Below are positions 26,845 to 35,846 of a DNA stretch of 64,000 bases, one piece after another (the first letter of the stretch is position 1; the number at the start of each line of letters is the position of its first letter). Position numbers and translations under genes: made by a program. The notes under the pieces are model-generated. The model did no database searches. It was not told the origin of the DNA and saw nothing but the letters and a program-made list of their open reading frames with translations. Origin of the DNA: JBBQED01 sp038320345 (GTDB lineage: Bacteria; Bacteroidota; Bacteroidia; AKYH767-A; OLB10); NCBI GenBank assembly GCA_038320345.1, contig JBBQED010000009.1, positions 62,001 to 126,000 on the forward strand. The letters are read 5' to 3'.

Positions 26845-27834
26845 TTAATGCATCTTTTCAGCAACTTTTCCCTTCAGCACATTGAAAAATTTAGTGCGAT
26901 CTTTATGATTTACACCACTTATTAATGAAGATTTTGAAATGATATTCTGCATCATACCTCCTGAGTACTGACAAAAACGTTGGTCGTAAGTGACCATAAA
27001 ATTGAGTACATTATGATTAATAAAAACTACGGGCTGAATATCATTGGTGACTAACATAGTATTATGTCCAAGATTAACTTCATTGATATACAGATTAAAT
27101 GGTCCGCTCTTTTCGTCAGGAATCTCACCAAGCATAAATTTCTTACCCACCGTTGCTTGCATCTCGATATGTTCTATCATTTGCATTAAATCCTCATAAA
27201 TAGATCTACGCACAATTTTATTGTCGAACATTCCGGTTTCTACGCAAAATTCAATTTGTCGCATTGTTCCATTTAACGTATCAAGGTTCCATAATTCAGA
27301 GGAAGGAATGGAAGTATACAGTTTACCAATACCAATTCCATCCTGATCCAATTGTCCTTTGAATTCCTGAGGATCAAAAATCTTTTTTGAAAGGTTGAAA
27401 TCCTGCATGATAATTCGCATCCAAAAAAAATATTTAAAAGCAGCCATCATGGGGAATTGAAAATGGTGAAAAGGAGGAATGTCTTTAGCCTCAAAATAAA
27501 AATGTCGGTTAGGCATTGCTGCAATATTCTTCAGGTTCTGCAACATCGATTGCAAATATGTTTCGAAACTGAAAGTGTTTCTATCAAGCAAATCACCATG
27601 AAATAAAATAGCATTTGATTGCATCCCCATCAGCTGATCAAGCGAAATTTTATAGTGCAAAGCGAGTAATTGAATTTCATGCAAACTCAGTTCTTTCTCA
27701 CCTCTAATCCGACGGTATGCGCTATCATTACTTAAATCAAGAAGTCCTGCTATTTCATCTACCAACGAAAGATGCGCAGGGAGATGAACTTTAATCAGGT
27801 TAAAAAAAGTATGTTGAATTTCAGATGGTGACAT
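26845..27834 (-). CDS. helix-turn-helix regulator with BetR-like N-terminus
   Basis: A 329-residue protein with an N-terminal helix-turn-helix (LVDEIAGLLDLSNDSAYRRIRGEKELSLHEI, residues ~25-55) like the BetR/XRE class. The long C-terminal region (~75-329) has no domain I recognise; conserved members of this architecture are common in Bacteroidota. It may bind DNA and sense a cue through the C-terminus. Monocistronic; a 227-base gap to the kinase gene shows no clear promoter or structure. Confidence 0.65.
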   Translation of the reverse strand: MSPSEIQHTFFNLIKVHLPAHLSLVDEIAGLLDLSNDSAYRRIRGEKELSLHEIQLLALHYKISLDQLMGMQSNAILFHGDLLDRNTFSFETYLQSMLQNLKNIAAMPNRHFYFEAKDIPPFHHFQFPMMAAFKYFFWMRIIMQDFNLSKKIFDPQEFKGQLDQDGIGIGKLYTSIPSSELWNLDTLNGTMRQIEFCVETGMFDNKIVRRSIYEDLMQMIEHIEMQATVGKKFMLGEIPDEKSGPFNLYINEVNLGHNTMLVTNDIQPVVFINHNVLNFMVTYDQRFCQYSGGMMQNIISKSSLISGVNHKDRTKFFNVLKGKVAEKMH

Positions 27835-28061
27835 AGGCCAAAGTGGTTTAGCAGGTGCTAGAATGTTCAGACTAATTTAACGACAATGTAAGCGAAGGGA
27901 TCCAATTATCTCTGTTGAATTCGGAGAACAATTCAAATTTTAGGTATTTCATCTGCAAAAAATGTAAATTTTACCCTGAAAAGCAAGATAAAAAGCCCAA
28001 TAAATCCTAAAAAACATCTAAAAATGATGGAATACCACTAATTCTACTAGAAACAAAAATA

Positions 28062-29504
28062 TTAAAGCAAGTTCAATGTGATACTAAATTTCGTACCTTT
28101 TTTAGGTATGGATTCAACATCTATCGTTCCTTTATGAGAATAGATTATGCTATGCGTGGTTGCTAGTCCAAGCCCTACCCCATTATTTTTAGCGGTAAAA
28201 TAAGGATCAAAAATTTTATCCAGATCATTTGGTTTGATACCTACACCATTATCTTCAATTAAGATGATGCAACGTTTTTCTTTGCATTCAGAAAAAATAC
28301 GAATATGCCCATGATTTGCTTCCACAGCCTCAATTGCATTAACGATAATATTCAATAAAGCAATGCTTAATTTGGATTCATCTCCTTCAATCTCCTCATT
28401 TTCTCCACTGAATATCGTTTCAATTTTAATATTCTTCAGAGCGGCGCGATCTTTTGCTAGCGTTACCGTTTTATTGAGAATTGTTTGAATTGCGACGCGA
28501 GAAGACTTCAATTCTGTAGGCTTTGCATGCTCCATCAATTCCGTAACCAAATCATTTATTCTTTTACTATTCCTTTTTATAATTTCAAAATAAGAATTGT
28601 AAGCTTCATCTGGAATATATTCTTCCAACTGTTCTACCGATAAATTAATATTTGTAAGTGGATTTCGTATTTCATGAGCTAATGACCTTGCTAGTCGACC
28701 ACTCACGGCCAACTTTTCAGCAATTTGCAAATCCAATTCAACTTTTCTCCTTTTAGTGATATCATGAATAATTGCCTGATAAAAAATAATATTATGCTCA
28801 TCAACTTTTTGAATACTGGTAGTTACCGTAGAATATTTTCGGTTATTATATTTATCTTTTAAAATAACTTCCGAATTTGCACTATTCCCATTCAGGGCGA
28901 TCGATTGTAAAAACAATTTATGGTCAAGTGGATTTTCAAAGAGTTCCACTTCATTCATTTGAATCAATTCATCACGGCTATATCCCAGCAATTTTTCTGC
29001 TGCTAGATTAATATCATGAATCTTCCCTGTACTATCGGCAAGATAAATTACATCTTGGCTATTTTCAAATATCGAGCGAAATTTCTCTTCGCTAACTTTA
29101 ATTTTTTGAAGACTTTTCGATTGATCAATGGAATAGCGAATGCTCCTTTCGAGTTTTCCAGCATCAATTTCATCTTTCATCAGAAATTCCATAGCACCAA
29201 GCTCCATGGCAGCAATATCTGTTTCATGATTACCTAGTCCTGTTAAAAATATAACTGGTACATCAATATTATTGGATACACAGGCTTTGATTAAATCTAA
29301 CCCATTATTTTTTCCAAGTATACAGTCGAAAAAGTAGATATCATGTTCCCGCTTCTGTATATTTGCTAAACCGCTTTCAAAAGTACTTGACCAAGTGAGC
29401 TGATAATTACCGGATTTAATATCGCTCAAATAATCCTTAAAAATTATATAATCATCTTCATCATCTTCTACTAATAATATTTTGATTTCCTTGGTTCCAA
29501 TCAT
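28062..29504 (-). CDS. receiver-PAS-histidine kinase
   Basis: A 480-residue soluble kinase. N-terminal receiver with Asp60 (YFFDCILGKNNG), PAS domain about 137-250 (FRSIFENSQDVIYLADSTG), then HisKA with His277 (SLAHEIRNPLTNINLS) and HATPase (IIVNAIEAVEANHG, DNGVGI, GVGLGLA). No membrane segment, so it should sense an internal or relayed signal. Its start overlaps the end of the NtrC-type gene by four bases, marking them as a two-component pair. The receiver at the N-terminus suggests it is itself a phosphorelay target. Confidence 0.93.
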   Translation of the reverse strand: MIGTKEIKILLVEDDEDDYIIFKDYLSDIKSGNYQLTWSSTFESGLANIQKREHDIYFFDCILGKNNGLDLIKACVSNNIDVPVIFLTGLGNHETDIAAMELGAMEFLMKDEIDAGKLERSIRYSIDQSKSLQKIKVSEEKFRSIFENSQDVIYLADSTGKIHDINLAAEKLLGYSRDELIQMNEVELFENPLDHKLFLQSIALNGNSANSEVILKDKYNNRKYSTVTTSIQKVDEHNIIFYQAIIHDITKRRKVELDLQIAEKLAVSGRLARSLAHEIRNPLTNINLSVEQLEEYIPDEAYNSYFEIIKRNSKRINDLVTELMEHAKPTELKSSRVAIQTILNKTVTLAKDRAALKNIKIETIFSGENEEIEGDESKLSIALLNIIVNAIEAVEANHGHIRIFSECKEKRCIILIEDNGVGIKPNDLDKIFDPYFTAKNNGVGLGLATTHSIIYSHKGTIDVESIPKKGTKFSITLNLL

Positions 29505-30982
29505 TTCGATTCGAGTTTAAAAGCCTTAATCTTATTATAGAGTGTTTTTCGATCAATATTAAGAATAACAGCAGCCTTGCTTTTGTTAAAATTCACCTCC
29601 TTCAAAACTTTTAAAATCAAATCATACTCAGCTTCCAAGGCAGCAGATTTAAGATTGGTTTTTTCTTCCTTCTCTTCAAAAACCTTTACAGGCACCTCTT
29701 CAAGAACTGTATCCGTTTGAACATGTGAATTTCCATTTATAGGTGCAGGAGATTCTTGAACAAAACCACCTTGGTTGCTACTAATAAATTCTGTGGGAAG
29801 TGACTTGGTGTCAATAATGGAAGCAGGCGTTAAAAGTGCTGCTTTCCGGATTACATTTTTCATCTCTCGGAGATTACCATACCAAGGATAATTTACAAAT
29901 ACAGCTTCCACGTCAGGTGAAAATCCCTCAATATTTTTTTCAAGCTCTTGATTGGCGATAGAAAGAAAGAAATCAGCATACATCATGATATCATCTTTAC
30001 GATCACGTAAACTAGGCACCGTGAGATGAAACTCATTAAAGCGGTGATATAAATCCTCACGGAACTTCCCCTTTTTATGAGCTTCACTGAGATTTTCATT
30101 ACTAGCCACTATAATGCGAACATCTAGTGGAATCTCTTTCAGTCCACCAATTCTCTTAATTTTTCTCTCCTGCACTACTCTCAACAATGACGATTGAACA
30201 TCATAGGGAAGATTGCTAACTTCATCTAAAAAAATAGTACCACCGTTTGCTAATTCAAAGTGTCCAATTTTAGTATTCTGAGCACCAGTAAAAGAACCCT
30301 TTTCATGACCAAAAAGCTCACTACCTGCAAGTTCTTTTGAAATAGCTCCGCAATCCATTGCAACAAATGGCTGTTTTGCTCTTTTGCTTTTTTTATGAAT
30401 AGTTTGAGCAATCGATTCCTTTCCTGCACCACTTTCTCCATAAATAATCACACTGTAGTTAGTCGGAGCAACGAGCTCAATTTGACGAAGCAATTCTTTG
30501 CTCTCGGCACTTTTACCATAAATAAAATCACTTTTTGAAGAAGATTTTGATTTAGTAGTGCTTCCAGACCCAGATGCTGCATCGTCCGAAGATAAATTAT
30601 CAATAAAGCGAATCGCATGATTTTTTGTTTCCAGCGCTTTGTTAATCAATTGCAGCGTTTCATCCGGAAGCAAAGGTTTTACCAAATAATCGAAGGCGCC
30701 AAGCTTAATAACATTTACAGCTGTTCTGATGTCAGAATAACCTGTCATGATAATAAACGGAATTGAAGGTTCAATATCCCGGATTTTATTTAACACCTCT
30801 GTGCCGTCAATATCACCCAGCCGATAATCACAAAGTACCAAATTAGGTCGCGTTGCATTGAATAATTCAATACCCTTTTTACCGTTTTGAGCCAGTTCAA
30901 CTTCAAATCCTTTTTTGGTCAGAAATGCGCTGAGCAATTGACACATGTCCGGATCATCTTCTATAATTAATATTTTGTGCAT
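29501..30982 (-). CDS. NtrC-family sigma-54-dependent response regulator
   Basis: A 493-residue enhancer-binding activator. Receiver with Asp52 (LVLCDYRLGDIDG), a Ser/Lys-rich linker (~133-152), and an AAA+ domain with Walker A GESGAGKE (182-189), the sigma-54 contact loop GSFTGA (229-234) and Walker B FLDE (251-254). The C-terminus is a FIS-type helix-turn-helix (~456-493, NFNKSKAAVILNIDRKTLYNKI). It should bind palindromic upstream sites and drive RpoN promoters; rpoN lies 3 kb away. Co-transcribed with the kinase. A TATATTTG box and a GGGG-N8-CCCC palindrome precede it. Confidence 0.95.
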   Translation of the reverse strand: MHKILIIEDDPDMCQLLSAFLTKKGFEVELAQNGKKGIELFNATRPNLVLCDYRLGDIDGTEVLNKIRDIEPSIPFIIMTGYSDIRTAVNVIKLGAFDYLVKPLLPDETLQLINKALETKNHAIRFIDNLSSDDAASGSGSTTKSKSSSKSDFIYGKSAESKELLRQIELVAPTNYSVIIYGESGAGKESIAQTIHKKSKRAKQPFVAMDCGAISKELAGSELFGHEKGSFTGAQNTKIGHFELANGGTIFLDEVSNLPYDVQSSLLRVVQERKIKRIGGLKEIPLDVRIIVASNENLSEAHKKGKFREDLYHRFNEFHLTVPSLRDRKDDIMMYADFFLSIANQELEKNIEGFSPDVEAVFVNYPWYGNLREMKNVIRKAALLTPASIIDTKSLPTEFISSNQGGFVQESPAPINGNSHVQTDTVLEEVPVKVFEEKEEKTNLKSAALEAEYDLILKVLKEVNFNKSKAAVILNIDRKTLYNKIKAFKLESK

Positions 30983-31012
30983 ATGATAATCTCAGGTTAA
31001 AAACAGAATCAG

Positions 31013-31020
31013 CAAATATA
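31013..31020 (-). promoter_or_regulatory. -7 promoter box of the NtrC-type operon
   Basis: TATATTTG on the minus strand, a perfect TAnnTTTG match 31 bases before the ATG. It indicates basal transcription by the housekeeping sigma factor. Confidence 0.55.
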
Positions 31021-31036
31021 AAACCGTTTAGAAAAC

Positions 31037-31052
31037 GGGGAATTTATACCCC
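31037..31052. promoter_or_regulatory. GGGG-AATTTATA-CCCC palindrome, candidate operator
   Basis: GGGGAATTTATACCCC lies upstream of the -7 box of the NtrC-type gene. Related sites occur at 42504 and 36651. Candidate binding site of the adjacent FIS-type regulator (autoregulation), inferred from recurrence only. Confidence 0.45.
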
Positions 31053-31453
31053 AAGATACAATCTATTTTTTTTAAAAGGATCATTCTTTACGAATTGAAT
31101 GTAATTCTAGAGGAAGATCTTTTGAAAGAATAGCAATCCGTAAAAATAGATTTAAATTTTTATTGAATAAATAGGAAGTAAAATAGTATTTATCATTTCA
31201 AACCAAATTCAAACTAAGACCTAAGTATTGAATATCATATAGTTATGAAAAAGGAAGTTCCTGATTAAGCTGAGACAGAACATACTCCTAGTCAACAATG
31301 AGAAATTCTCGAAGAATTACGTGAGGAAAATTCTGCCCAAAAAAAGTAGATTTCAATATTTACAATTTACGATGTTATCTGAAATTCACCTCTATTTAGC
31401 TCCATACCCTCTTAAAGAAAATCGAATATTTATAATACATCATAAATGAAGAG
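31053..31453. other. intergenic region between NtrC-type operon and AI-2E gene
   Basis: No gene is supported in this 400-base stretch. One short frame at 31245-31349 (MKKEVPD, then hydrophilic Glu/Gln-rich residues) contains two in-frame stops (TAA, TGA) and could be the remnant of a small protein gene, but it is short enough to be chance. Confidence 0.4.
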
Positions 31454-31470
31454 TTGGCATACTTATAGAA
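31454..31470 (+). promoter_or_regulatory. TTGGCAT promoter-like element before AI-2E gene
   Basis: TTGGCATACTTATAGAA; the element's second T lies 50 bases before the start codon, the same spacing as in other stress genes of this window. The -24 half resembles sigma-54 (TTGGCA); the -12 half does not have the canonical GC. Confidence 0.5.
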
Positions 31471-31504
31471 AAGGGCTAAACAAACTTCGACATAAAACAA
31501 ATGC

Positions 31505-32626
31505 ATGGAAAACATTAACCCACCATTCTACATACGTTTTGCATTTATAATAATTGGAATTATCGGATTTGCCTACATCATGTATGTAGGACAGGACATC
31601 ATGATCCCCCTCCTATTTGCAGCACTAATAGCTATCTTGATCAATCCATTCTGCCAATTTTTGGAAAGAAAAACTAAACTCAGAATACTTTCAATTTTCA
31701 TTTCTGTATTTCTTACATTTCTTATCACTGCAGGAGTACTTTATTTCCTTGCCGATCAAATGGCGCATTTTAGTGAGGCGCTACCACAACTAAAACAAAA
31801 CTTTTCTAAACTGCTAAATGATACGATTACCTGGGTTTCGGGCAGATTTAACATCGATACTGTTAAGATCAACCGTTGGATCGCGGAGCAGAAGGATGAA
31901 GGGCTTTCTAAAAGCACGCAATTACTTGGACAAACACTTACTGCTATCAGCAGTATCGTAGTAATCGTGTTATTACTTCCCGTTTATATTTTCCTTTTTC
32001 TATTTTACAAACCACTTCTACTGAGTTTCATTGCTCAACTATTTTCTGCAGAAAAACATAAAGTGGTTGCTGAAGTTCTCTCGGAAACAAAGACATTAAT
32101 TCAAAGTTATTTAGTTGGCTTAATGGTAGAGGCTGGTATTGTAGCAGCACTTAATGCTTCTGCACTATTAATACTAGGGATCGATTATGCCATACTCGTC
32201 GGCATAATAGGAGCACTTCTAAACGTCATCCCATACATAGGAGGCTTGGTTGCAGTAGCGATTCCGATAGCACTGGCACTTGCAACGAAAGAACCAATTT
32301 ATGCCCTTTGGGTATTGATAGCATATCTTTTAGTGCAGTTTATTGATAACAACTTAATTGTTCCGAAAATTGTAGCTTCTAAAGTAAAAATCAACGCTCT
32401 CATTTCAATTATTGTGGTACTCGTAGGAGGTGCATTTTGGGGTGTTCCAGGAATGTTCCTTTCGCTACCATTAGCTGCAATTTTAAAGGTTATTTTCGAT
32501 AGAATTCAGGAATTAAAACCTTGGGGATTTTTGATTGGTGATACAATGCCTCCCATTGGACAGAATTTCTTTAGGATACGGAAATCAAATTCAAAAAATC
32601 AAATTACTACTCCCACCGAAAAATAA
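31505..32626 (+). CDS. AI-2E family transporter (UPF0118)
   Basis: A 373-residue polytopic protein of the AI-2E/PerM family with about seven or eight membrane segments. Motifs include the LIAILINPFCQFLER region, a central amphipathic segment (~95-150), and the conserved C-terminal pattern LLNVIPYIGGLVAV ... NNLIVPKIVASKVKINALISI. Members have been tied to autoinducer or ion export and membrane stress; substrate cannot be read. Likely under the TTGGCAT element 50 bases upstream. Confidence 0.88.
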   Translation: MENINPPFYIRFAFIIIGIIGFAYIMYVGQDIMIPLLFAALIAILINPFCQFLERKTKLRILSIFISVFLTFLITAGVLYFLADQMAHFSEALPQLKQNFSKLLNDTITWVSGRFNIDTVKINRWIAEQKDEGLSKSTQLLGQTLTAISSIVVIVLLLPVYIFLFLFYKPLLLSFIAQLFSAEKHKVVAEVLSETKTLIQSYLVGLMVEAGIVAALNASALLILGIDYAILVGIIGALLNVIPYIGGLVAVAIPIALALATKEPIYALWVLIAYLLVQFIDNNLIVPKIVASKVKINALISIIVVLVGGAFWGVPGMFLSLPLAAILKVIFDRIQELKPWGFLIGDTMPPIGQNFFRIRKSNSKNQITTPTEK

Positions 32627-32815
32627 TTACTTTGGCAGGTTGCACTTTAGCTCTGAAAAAGCCAAATATTCCATTAAATTATTTCTCACTTTTCTTACTA
32701 TTCCTAGATCAAAAAGGAACAACTGTTCTGTATCTAAAAATTTTCTTATATTTATACATCAATTATATTAAAACACATAGAGTACACTTATAATAATCCA
32801 CCAATACTAATCAAC

Positions 32816-33271
32816 ATGTTGAAATCACTCGTTTTTATTCTAGCCATAACTATAAGTAGTTTTGCTGTAAACGCTCAAACCGATAGTACGATGAGCAAAA
32901 GTAGTCACTCGAGTGGTGCATGGGAGGATACAACAATGACTCGCCAACAAAGTGACTCACTGCGTTATTTAAATTCAGGAGCAAGACGAGATAACAACGA
33001 AAGATATGGTACTGATTCCACGCGAATGGAGAGCGACTTTAATAATCGTTCAAAGGGAACAAATTATAATTCCACAGGAAACAGCAAGTTGGAAACAGAT
33101 TCCTTAACAAAGATCCAAGATAATAATTTTAGAAAGAAAAAATCTAAAAGTACTCCAAAAACCAAGAGCCATATCAAGACCAAGAAAAGCATCCTCAGAA
33201 ATACTAACCGGAAAAGTTCAATTGACAGTACAGGTACGAAAAACAAGATTTTGAAAGATTCTATTCAGTAG
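32816..33271 (+). CDS. secreted Ser/Thr/Asn/Lys-rich protein of unknown function
   Basis: A 151-residue protein with a clear Sec signal (MLKSLVFILAITISSFAVNA, cleavage before QTDST). The mature part is low complexity: an acidic/polar first half (SDSLRYLNSGARRDNN) and a strongly basic second half (FRKKKSKSTPKTKSHIKTKK), probably disordered. I do not recognise a family. A strong hairpin terminator follows. Its neighbours (AI-2E transporter, DUF1328) suggest an envelope-stress context. Confidence 0.6.
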   Translation: MLKSLVFILAITISSFAVNAQTDSTMSKSSHSSGAWEDTTMTRQQSDSLRYLNSGARRDNNERYGTDSTRMESDFNNRSKGTNYNSTGNSKLETDSLTKIQDNNFRKKKSKSTPKTKSHIKTKKSILRNTNRKSSIDSTGTKNKILKDSIQ

Positions 33272-33341
33272 CAAAAAAAATTAATTTTCATTGAAATAAA
33301 CAATTCCCTTCGAAAAAACAGTTTTCAGATCGCTTAATAGT

Positions 33342-33385
33342 AACTGCAGGTCACGATTCCGTATGACCTGCAGTTTAATTTTTAT
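33342..33385. terminator. hairpin terminator after secreted protein gene
   Basis: Perfect 12-bp stem AACTGCAGGTCA/TGACCTGCAGTT (33342-33353 with 33364-33375), ten-base loop, then TAATTTTTAT. It lies between convergent genes and could serve both. Confidence 0.65.
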
Positions 33386-33510
33386 CTGGAAAAAACTAAT
33401 GATACTTTATTCATAAAATAAATTGGCTCTTTTACGACTACTTACTTATACAAATGTGATTTAAATACATTAACTTTTGCTTTTGAACAATCACTAATAT
33501 TCAAGCAATG

Positions 33511-33678
33511 TCATTTTTTAAATATTGACAGTCCAAGAACTAATGTGATTACAAAAAGTAAAATACATCCAAAAAAGAGAAATTTACCTACGGAAGCAGC
33601 GCCCTCAGCGATCCCTCCAAAACCAAAAATAGCAGCGACAATAGCTATTACAAAGAAGATTGCAGACCATTTTAACAT
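33511..33678 (-). CDS. DUF1328 small membrane protein
   Basis: A 55-residue protein from the ATG at 33678: MLKWSAIFFVIAIVAAIFGF, then GGIAEGAASVGKFLFFGCIL and a second hydrophobic helix ending LSIFKK. The MLxW start, IAxxAAxFGFGGIA motif and two-helix layout match DUF1328 (YtjA-type) proteins, often induced by envelope or osmotic stress. Function unknown. A TCGGCAT element like those before other stress genes lies about 80 bases upstream. Confidence 0.88.
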   Translation of the reverse strand: MLKWSAIFFVIAIVAAIFGFGGIAEGAASVGKFLFFGCILLFVITLVLGLSIFKK

Positions 33679-33743
33679 GACAGTATAGTTTTAAGTTTAA
33701 ATATGAATTAAGAAATAATTTAATAATGCAATAATTAAGGTTA

Positions 33744-33760
33744 AATAAATTTCATGCCGA
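33744..33760 (-). promoter_or_regulatory. TCGGCAT promoter-like element before DUF1328
   Basis: On the minus strand TCGGCATGAAATTTATT, preceded by TTTAAAT. The same TTTAAATTTCGGCA context is found before the YtxH gene (36588). It is 81 bases before the start, farther than in the other genes. Confidence 0.4.
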
Positions 33761-33763
33761 AAT

Positions 33764-35212
33764 TTAAACAGCCATTTCTTTTCTAAGAGTACTATTTGGA
33801 ATGCCGAGAGCTTCTCTATATTTTACCACAGTTCTTCTAGCGAGTTGAATACCGATATCCTTCAGTAAATTTGCAATTTCACTATCTAAATAAGGTTTTG
33901 ACTTATCCTCTTCTGCAATAATTTTTTTGATCTCCTCCTTAATTCCTAAAGCTGTATTTTGAGTATTTTGCTCCAGATTAGGATTTATATTTCGCATAAA
34001 AAGATTTCTTAAAGCATAAATTCCATGCGGAGTTTGAATATGCTTATTACTTGTAATGCGGGAAATTGTACTAATATCGAAACCTGTATTCGCCGAAATA
34101 TCCTGCAAGATCATAGGTTTCAAATCCTTGATATCACCGGTTTTGAAAAATTCTATTTGAACGGAAGCAATCTCAGAAATAACTTTCATCATCGTAGACT
34201 CACGCTCTTTAAGAGCATCCACAATGTTTTGCGCGTCATTAATAAGTTCAGAATAATATTTTTCTACCTGATTCGTCTCAGTATCTCCATTAACCTTTAA
34301 AATTCTGCGGTCAAAACTGGCATTTACCTTCAATTTAGTAGCATCCTTATGTGAAAATGATACATATATCTGCTCCTCATCAAAGCTGAGTTCAAATTCA
34401 GGAATAATCTGCTGCAACATGAGTTCATACTTATTCGTTTCCGTTACAGGCTTAGGATTCAAATGCCGTATGATATGTAAAGCCTGATTAAGTTCCTCCT
34501 CGTTCAAATGGGTTTTCTCCATGATTCGTCCAAATTTCCGTTGAACAAACAGTTCGTAACAATCTTCCAAAATTGTCAAACATTTCTTCAGCAGAGGATG
34601 AACATGATCGCCTTCGATTTTCCGCCGTAACTGCAAAACAAGACATTCCTTGAGATCCCTTGCTCCTATTCCAACAGGATCGCAGGTTTGTAAAACCTTT
34701 AATCCATCTTCAAAATCAGATTCATTGAATAATTTTCCAAATGTAAATCCATAATCAAATGAAACATCATTGAGACTCCTTCGCAGATAGCCATCATCAT
34801 CAAGTTCGTCAATAAGATAACAAGTAATATCAGTTAGACCTTCTTTTAATCGCATATGATGAATCTGATCTTTAAGATTCTCATTTAAGGAGGAATAATG
34901 TATTACTGGGGCTTCATAAAATACTTCTTTACCAGATTGAGACTGGTTGTATGATTTTTCAAATAAATCATCATCATTGCTAAATAAGTCCGGATCAAAA
35001 ACATTATCTTCAATAGATTGATCCTCCTCCAATTGATCTAGACTTTCAAACTCCAATTCAAGTGCAGGATTTTGTTCAATTTCGTTAGCAATATATTCTT
35101 GCAAAGCAAATCCAGAAAGGTGCAAAAGGTGCATTAATCTCAAATGGTGCTGAGATAAATAATACCCCTGCTTTTGAACTTGCTTATTACTTTGCTGATG
35201 CTGTTGCTTCAT
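33764..35212 (-). CDS. rpoN: RNA polymerase sigma-54 factor RpoN
   Basis: 482 residues from the ATG at 35212 (MKQQHQQSNKQVQKQG); the frame upstream to 35257 is less plausible. Region I is Gln/Leu-rich (HHLRLMHLLHLSGFALQEYIANEIEQNPALEL), which binds activators. An acidic region II follows, then the core-binding and DNA-binding region III. The RpoN box ARRTVVKYRE (458-467) contacts the -24 element. Complete. It needs an AAA+ activator such as the NtrC-type protein encoded 3 kb away. Its own upstream region has a -24/-12-like element. Confidence 0.96.
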   Translation of the reverse strand: MKQQHQQSNKQVQKQGYYLSQHHLRLMHLLHLSGFALQEYIANEIEQNPALELEFESLDQLEEDQSIEDNVFDPDLFSNDDDLFEKSYNQSQSGKEVFYEAPVIHYSSLNENLKDQIHHMRLKEGLTDITCYLIDELDDDGYLRRSLNDVSFDYGFTFGKLFNESDFEDGLKVLQTCDPVGIGARDLKECLVLQLRRKIEGDHVHPLLKKCLTILEDCYELFVQRKFGRIMEKTHLNEEELNQALHIIRHLNPKPVTETNKYELMLQQIIPEFELSFDEEQIYVSFSHKDATKLKVNASFDRRILKVNGDTETNQVEKYYSELINDAQNIVDALKERESTMMKVISEIASVQIEFFKTGDIKDLKPMILQDISANTGFDISTISRITSNKHIQTPHGIYALRNLFMRNINPNLEQNTQNTALGIKEEIKKIIAEEDKSKPYLDSEIANLLKDIGIQLARRTVVKYREALGIPNSTLRKEMAV

Positions 35213-35240
35213 TACAAAAAATATTTCTATGATTACGAAT

Positions 35241-35257
35241 GGCAATATCTTGACCAA
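35241..35257 (-). promoter_or_regulatory. sigma-54-like element before rpoN
   Basis: On the minus strand TTGGTCAAGATATTGCC: TTGG at the -24 position and TTGC at the -12 position with canonical spacing, 44 bases before the start codon. This is the best -12 match in the window and would allow autoregulation. Confidence 0.45.
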
Positions 35258-35371
35258 AATTTAATTTGAGTAAATTGAGGAAAAATAACAACGATTAATA
35301 TATCCTTTATTCCAATAAAACTAAAAATCACCTCATCTTCAAACCAAATGAGGTTTGTTTTACCCATTCAT

Positions 35372-35406
35372 AAAAAGAGGCGAAAAAGTAAAATCTTTTT
35401 CGCCTC
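35372..35406 (-). terminator. terminator of the YtxH-holin operon
   Basis: Perfect 12-bp stem GAGGCGAAAAAG/CTTTTTCGCCTC (35377-35388 with 35395-35406), six-base loop, with a T-run on the minus strand (AAAAA at 35372-35376). Confidence 0.85.
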
Positions 35407-35429
35407 CAATTACTAATTGTCAAACCAAA

Positions 35430-35846
35430 TTAAAGGTTGATGTCAGCAGTAGTTTTATCATAAATTTTAGAATGGTTCTTTGAGTTACCGAATTTCAAAA
35501 ATTTATCGGCAATCCATCCTAAGACTTGCTTTTTATGATCAGCTACGTAATTATTTGCTGCATTCTTCGCTAAAAAAGGAACGATAATACGAACTAAAAA
35601 ACCTGACTTTCTTAATAAGCCATTTTTAACTACAGTGTCCAAAGCAAAATTAATTAATTGAGGAACAAGACCAAAGTTACGATTAACAAGAACCTTATCA
35701 ACGTTATCGGCAACCATTTTTACTGGGGATAAAGACGCTTTAATTTCTTGGAAGTCTTCTTTAATTACTTCTTCGAGTAAAATTTTCTTCTTTATCAACC
35801 TTGATCTTTCTTCTTTCAGATCGCTTAGCGTTTCAATCTTCTTCAT
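35430..35846 (-). CDS. conserved hypothetical protein of YtxH-holin operon
   Basis: About 138 residues from the ATG at 35846 (MKKIETLSDLKEERSRLIKKK). It opens with a charged coiled-coil-like helix and continues with amphipathic segments (GLVPQLINFALDTVVKNGLL, FLVRIIVPFLAKNAANNYV). Not a family I can name. The start overlaps the upstream holin-like gene by 14 bases. The YtxH-holin-hypothetical trio recurs in Bacteroidota and probably acts at the envelope under stress. Confidence 0.6.
   Translation of the reverse strand: MKKIETLSDLKEERSRLIKKKILLEEVIKEDFQEIKASLSPVKMVADNVDKVLVNRNFGLVPQLINFALDTVVKNGLLRKSGFLVRIIVPFLAKNAANNYVADHKKQVLGWIADKFLKFGNSKNHSKIYDKTTADINL

Noticed and set aside
32627..32660. 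TTTGGCAGGTTGCAC as a sigma-54 promoter for the secreted Ser/Thr-rich protein
   Set aside because: -24 and -12 halves are too close together and the site is about 180 bases from the start codon.
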